This document shows, piece by piece, positions 5,611-8,003 of a stretch of 8,003 bases of DNA; position 1 is the first letter of the stretch, and the number at the start of each line of letters is the position of its first letter. The stretch is from contig CAMFKK010000090.1 of the NCBI GenBank assembly GCA_945957225.1, positions 1 to 8,003 of the forward strand, given 5' to 3'. Source of the DNA: an uncultured Sphingobacteriia bacterium (GTDB lineage Bacteria > Bacteroidota > Bacteroidia > Chitinophagales > Chitinophagaceae). The notes beneath the pieces are model-generated. The model was not told where the DNA came from. It was given only the letters and a program-made list of their open reading frames with translations, and did no database searches. The position numbers were made by a program, and so were the translations under genes.

Positions 5611-6537
5611 ATGTCATTACATACCATTTTAGGAGCCGGAGGCATGATTGCCAATGAGTTGGTTCCCGTTTTATTGGCCAATAAAGAAAATATTAGAATT
5701 GTTGCTAGACATCCAAAACAACAAATGGGTCTTGATGCGGTGGCGGCGGACTTGGAAAATTATGAACAAACCCTTTTTGCCGTAAAAGGATCAACTGTTG
5801 TTTATTTATTGGTAGGGTTGGATTATGATACTAAGATTTGGGCGGATAAATGGCCCAAGATCATGACCAATGCCATCAATGCCTGTAAAGCAACAGGAGC
5901 CAAACTGATTTTTTTTGATAATGTTTATATGTATGGGAAAGTAGAAGGATATATGACAGAAGAAACGCCTTTTAAACCCTGTTCCAAAAAAGGGATGATT
6001 AGGGCTACTATTGCCAGACAATTATTAGCAGAAATGGCCAATGGTACTATTCAAGCACTGATTGCTAGGAGTGCAGATTTTTATGGGACCAAATCTATTA
6101 GAACTTCTTTTGCCAATACCATGGTCTTTTCCAATTTATCAAAAGGGAAGAAAGCTCAGTGGTTGTTAAATGCGCAAGTACCCCATGCATTTACCTATGT
6201 GCCGGATGCTGCAAAAGCCTTATATCTTTTGGCCAAAGACCCAAGTGCATTTGGACAAACCTGGCATTTGCCCACCCAATCAAATCCTTTAACAGGGGAA
6301 GCATTTGTAGCATTAGCTGCCCAAGCAATGCATCAACCCAATAGACTTACTGTTTTGTCAAAATTTATGATTCGTTTGGCTGGTTTATTTGTTAAGCCTA
6401 TCAAAGAATCCTATGAAATGATGTATCAAAATGATGCCCCTTATCTATTTGATTCAAGTAAGTTTGAACAGCATTTTGGCGTACCACCCACCAGCTATGA
6501 AGCTGGAATAGTGGCCACTGCCAAGCATTATTTGTAA
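5611..6537 (+). CDS. Atypical SDR / NAD-dependent epimerase-dehydratase-like protein
   Basis: A 308-residue Rossmann-fold protein of the extended or atypical short-chain dehydrogenase type, likely cytoplasmic. The N-terminal nucleotide loop reads ILGAGGMIANEL (residues 6-17), with GxxGxxA instead of GxxGxxG. Further landmarks are a likely acidic residue in AADLEN near 48, the strand STVVYLLVGLDYD (61-73), KLIFFDNVYMYG (98-109) and IARSADFYGT (151-160). A C-terminal substrate domain contains HAFTYVPDAAKAL (192-204) and a WHLPT segment. The usual YxxxK catalytic pair is not visible. Where it is expected, the sequence reads PCSKKGMIRATIARQLL, so Tyr and Lys appear replaced. It may use other residues or be a binding or reductase variant. 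The start has GAGAT immediately before ATG. Its 3' end overlaps the convergent acyltransferase gene by 10 bases. Substrate unknown. Confidence 0.85.
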   Translation: MSLHTILGAGGMIANELVPVLLANKENIRIVARHPKQQMGLDAVAADLENYEQTLFAVKGSTVVYLLVGLDYDTKIWADKWPKIMTNAINACKATGAKLIFFDNVYMYGKVEGYMTEETPFKPCSKKGMIRATIARQLLAEMANGTIQALIARSADFYGTKSIRTSFANTMVFSNLSKGKKAQWLLNAQVPHAFTYVPDAAKALYLLAKDPSAFGQTWHLPTQSNPLTGEAFVALAAQAMHQPNRLTVLSKFMIRLAGLFVKPIKESYEMMYQNDAPYLFDSSKFEQHFGVPPTSYEAGIVATAKHYL

Positions 6538-7700
6538 TCCATTTCTGGGTGTCTTTCAAAAGGTCTGTTTCTATCAAACAAATAGCGGAAAGTAATCATT
6601 CGCCTACTTTGTTTTCCCCCAAGACTTTTGTAGATATTGACCATTTTGGGATTCCAGTCTCCTGCCCAACCCATTTCATATTGCAAGTACCAGCCCTTGC
6701 CTTGAATGAGTAAACCACATTCTTTGATTAAGAAACTATCAATCCCCAATGCCTGATATTTTGGAACAACTCCAAAAGCAAGACCAGTGAGTCTTTTATT
6801 TGTTCCCCTCCATTTCATCCAGAGTAATTGCAGTTTTTGCATCCAACCAAATTGACCATTAAAATGTTTGAAATATTGGTTCAGGTCTGGAATATTGATG
6901 AACATGGCAATGGGTTCTTCTTTAAAATATGCAAACCATACCATCCTGGGATCCATGATGGGTTTCATTTTTTTGAATAACTTAATCACCTGCTCTTCCG
7001 TTATCTCTTTTGCCTCTCCATGCTGTGCCCAGGCTGCATTATAAACAGTGGCAAAATCACGGGCATATTTTTCCAGCTGATTGAGGTCTGCGTGTCTGGC
7101 ATCATAACCAGGTTTTGCTTTGAATTTGGCGTGTCTTTCAGTGAATCTTTCCGGTAAGGGATCATCCACATTCATATAATAATAATACTGGTTATAGTAA
7201 TTCTGAAAGCCATAGTTTTCAAACAAAGCTTGGTAATAACTGGGATTAAAAGACATACCGTACATGGGTTCAGATTCAAATCCTTCTACCAATAAACCCC
7301 ACCATTTGTCTCTATCCCCAAAATTGATAGGACCATCCATGGCTTCGGCACCCTTTTCTTGCAACCAAGTTTTTGCCACGTCAAATAATTGATTGGCTGC
7401 AGACTGATCATTGATGCAATCAAAAAAACCAATACCACCGGTTACAAAATCAGTTCCCTTATTAATGTATTTGTCATTGGTAAATGCTGCAATTCTTCCT
7501 ATGGGTGCTCCAGCATCATTAAAAAGGATCCATCTTTTTGTTTCACCGTATTTATAATACTTGTTTTTTGATGGATCAAAAACCTCATTCACTTCATTGT
7601 CCAATGCCCTAATATAAACGGGATTGGAACGGTTCATCAAAACATTAACTTCTAGAAAGGTCTTTGCTAATGCTTTGTCTACTACTTCCTTCAAATGCAT
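6528..7700 (-). CDS. GNAT-fold acyltransferase, YghO / bacterial ceramide synthase-like family
   Basis: A 390-residue protein with no signal peptide or clear membrane segment. The middle carries DGPINFGDRDKWWGLLVEGF (122-141), followed by FNPSYYQALFENYGF (151-165). This arrangement (GP-N, GLL-EGF, NP-YY--L-E--GF) is what I associate with YghO/BcerS-like proteins. A C-terminal GNAT-like part has GVVPKYQALGIDSFLI (310-325), resembling the acyl-CoA loop, and EMGWAGDWNPKM (342-353). A Tyr-rich patch (YYNQYYYY, 168-175) is notable. Family members include Escherichia coli YghO, of unclear function, and the Caulobacter ceramide synthase, so N-acylation of an amine such as a sphingoid base is plausible but unproven. 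ATG at 7700 is chosen over a TTG two codons upstream (7706). The gene lies 39 bases downstream of an L,D-transpeptidase gene and converges with the SDR gene. Confidence 0.8.
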   Translation of the reverse strand: MHLKEVVDKALAKTFLEVNVLMNRSNPVYIRALDNEVNEVFDPSKNKYYKYGETKRWILFNDAGAPIGRIAAFTNDKYINKGTDFVTGGIGFFDCINDQSAANQLFDVAKTWLQEKGAEAMDGPINFGDRDKWWGLLVEGFESEPMYGMSFNPSYYQALFENYGFQNYYNQYYYYMNVDDPLPERFTERHAKFKAKPGYDARHADLNQLEKYARDFATVYNAAWAQHGEAKEITEEQVIKLFKKMKPIMDPRMVWFAYFKEEPIAMFINIPDLNQYFKHFNGQFGWMQKLQLLWMKWRGTNKRLTGLAFGVVPKYQALGIDSFLIKECGLLIQGKGWYLQYEMGWAGDWNPKMVNIYKSLGGKQSRRMITFRYLFDRNRPFERHPEMDYK

Positions 7701-7716
7701 ATCCAACTAATTTTTA

Positions 7717-7724
7717 CAAATGTA
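7717..7724 (-). promoter_or_regulatory. Candidate -7 promoter element for the acyltransferase gene
   Basis: The minus strand reads TACATTTG, a perfect match to the Bacteroidota -7 consensus TAnnTTTG, ending 16 bases before the ATG at 7700. Transcription would start near 7710, leaving a leader of about 10 bases. A matching -33 TTTG is not seen 19 bases upstream, so strength is doubtful. It lies in the 39-base gap after the L,D-transpeptidase stop and could give the acyltransferase its own transcript. Confidence 0.4.
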
Positions 7725-7739
7725 CTAGTAATGAAAAAA

Positions 7740-8003
7740 TCATTTATGGGTAAATAATTTTTCAGACATTTTTTGGTCATGGCCATAAATGTCATTGCGA
7801 AAATTCAAAGTACCTGACTTGTCCACCCAGGCCGTAAAATAAACAATATAAACGGGTACTGATTTTTGTAGCGTAACCCATTTTTCTTTGGCCAAATGCA
7901 TGGCGGAATCTATTTTTTGGCTATTCCAATTCATGTCATCGCGCAGCAGGTATTCAGCCATTTTCTTGGGTTCAGAAATGCGAATACATCCATGACTTAG
8001 ACT
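7740..8003 (-). CDS. L,D-transpeptidase (YkuD/YcbB-like), C-terminal end, cut by window edge
   Basis: Only the last 87 residues are inside the window. The open frame runs off the right edge, so the true start is outside, and the internal ATG at 7961 is not the start. The visible part begins SLSHGCIRISEPKKMAEYL. SHGCIR is the catalytic motif of YkuD-type L,D-transpeptidases, with the nucleophilic Cys as the sixth visible residue. The tail has PVYIVYFTAWVDKSGTLNFR followed by a DIYGHD segment, which resembles the C-terminus of the YcbB/LdtD group. Such enzymes form 3-3 cross-links in periplasmic peptidoglycan or attach proteins to it, and are usually secreted with an N-terminal signal and a peptidoglycan-binding domain, not visible here. 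It precedes the acyltransferase gene by 39 bases on the same strand. Confidence 0.92.
   Translation of the reverse strand, partial: SLSHGCIRISEPKKMAEYLLRDDMNWNSQKIDSAMHLAKEKWVTLQKSVPVYIVYFTAWVDKSGTLNFRNDIYGHDQKMSEKLFTHK

Noticed and set aside
7159..7205. Repeated TAT/ATA triplets within the acyltransferase gene
   Set aside because: They encode a Tyr-rich patch in a well-conserved reading frame. There are too few units to treat as a separate microsatellite feature.

Overview
The window looks like ordinary chromosomal housekeeping DNA from a member of the Bacteroidota, most likely a Chitinophagales-type organism. This rests on several signs. A small secreted DUF4783-type protein sits directly upstream of nadC. 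A bacterial SUI1/eIF1-like factor is present. DnaX opens with a Bacteroidota-style N-terminus (MDNFVVSARKYRP). Leaders are A-rich and mostly lack a clear Shine-Dalgarno sequence. At least one perfect Bacteroidota-type -7 element (TAnnTTTG) precedes a gene. The genus call is an inference from family resemblance, not from a search. No mobile element, tRNA, rRNA, CRISPR array or phage gene was seen, and no gap without a gene exceeds about 120 bases.

Layout, left to right. (1) Minus strand, 1-1816: gpmI (cofactor-independent phosphoglycerate mutase) followed 8 bases later by engB/ysxC (ribosome-assembly GTPase), which is cut by the left edge. (2) Plus strand, 1935-3591: a secreted DUF4783-like protein, nadC (quinolinate phosphoribosyltransferase) and a SUI1-domain translation factor, probably one operon, divergent from gpmI. 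(3) Minus strand, 3593-5470: dnaX (DNA polymerase III tau/gamma), meeting the SUI1 gene tail to tail with one base between the stop codons. (4) Plus strand, 5611-6537: an atypical NAD(P)-binding SDR/epimerase-like protein, divergent from dnaX. (5) Minus strand, 6528-8003: a GNAT-fold acyltransferase of the YghO/bacterial ceramide synthase-like family whose 3' end overlaps the SDR gene by 10 bases, and upstream of it the catalytic C-terminal end of an L,D-transpeptidase cut by the right edge.

Most of the genes serve separate core functions: glycolysis, ribosome assembly, NAD synthesis, translation, replication and cell-wall cross-linking. No dedicated new multi-gene system is evident. The most interesting element is inside dnaX. 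A run of ten A residues on the coding strand lies just after the conserved clamp-loader domains, and both alternative reading frames hit a stop within a few codons. This is the arrangement expected if polymerase or ribosome slippage makes a short gamma-type subunit from the same gene. A second, weaker lead is the pairing of a ceramide-synthase-like acyltransferase with an SDR whose catalytic Tyr/Lys motif is degenerate.
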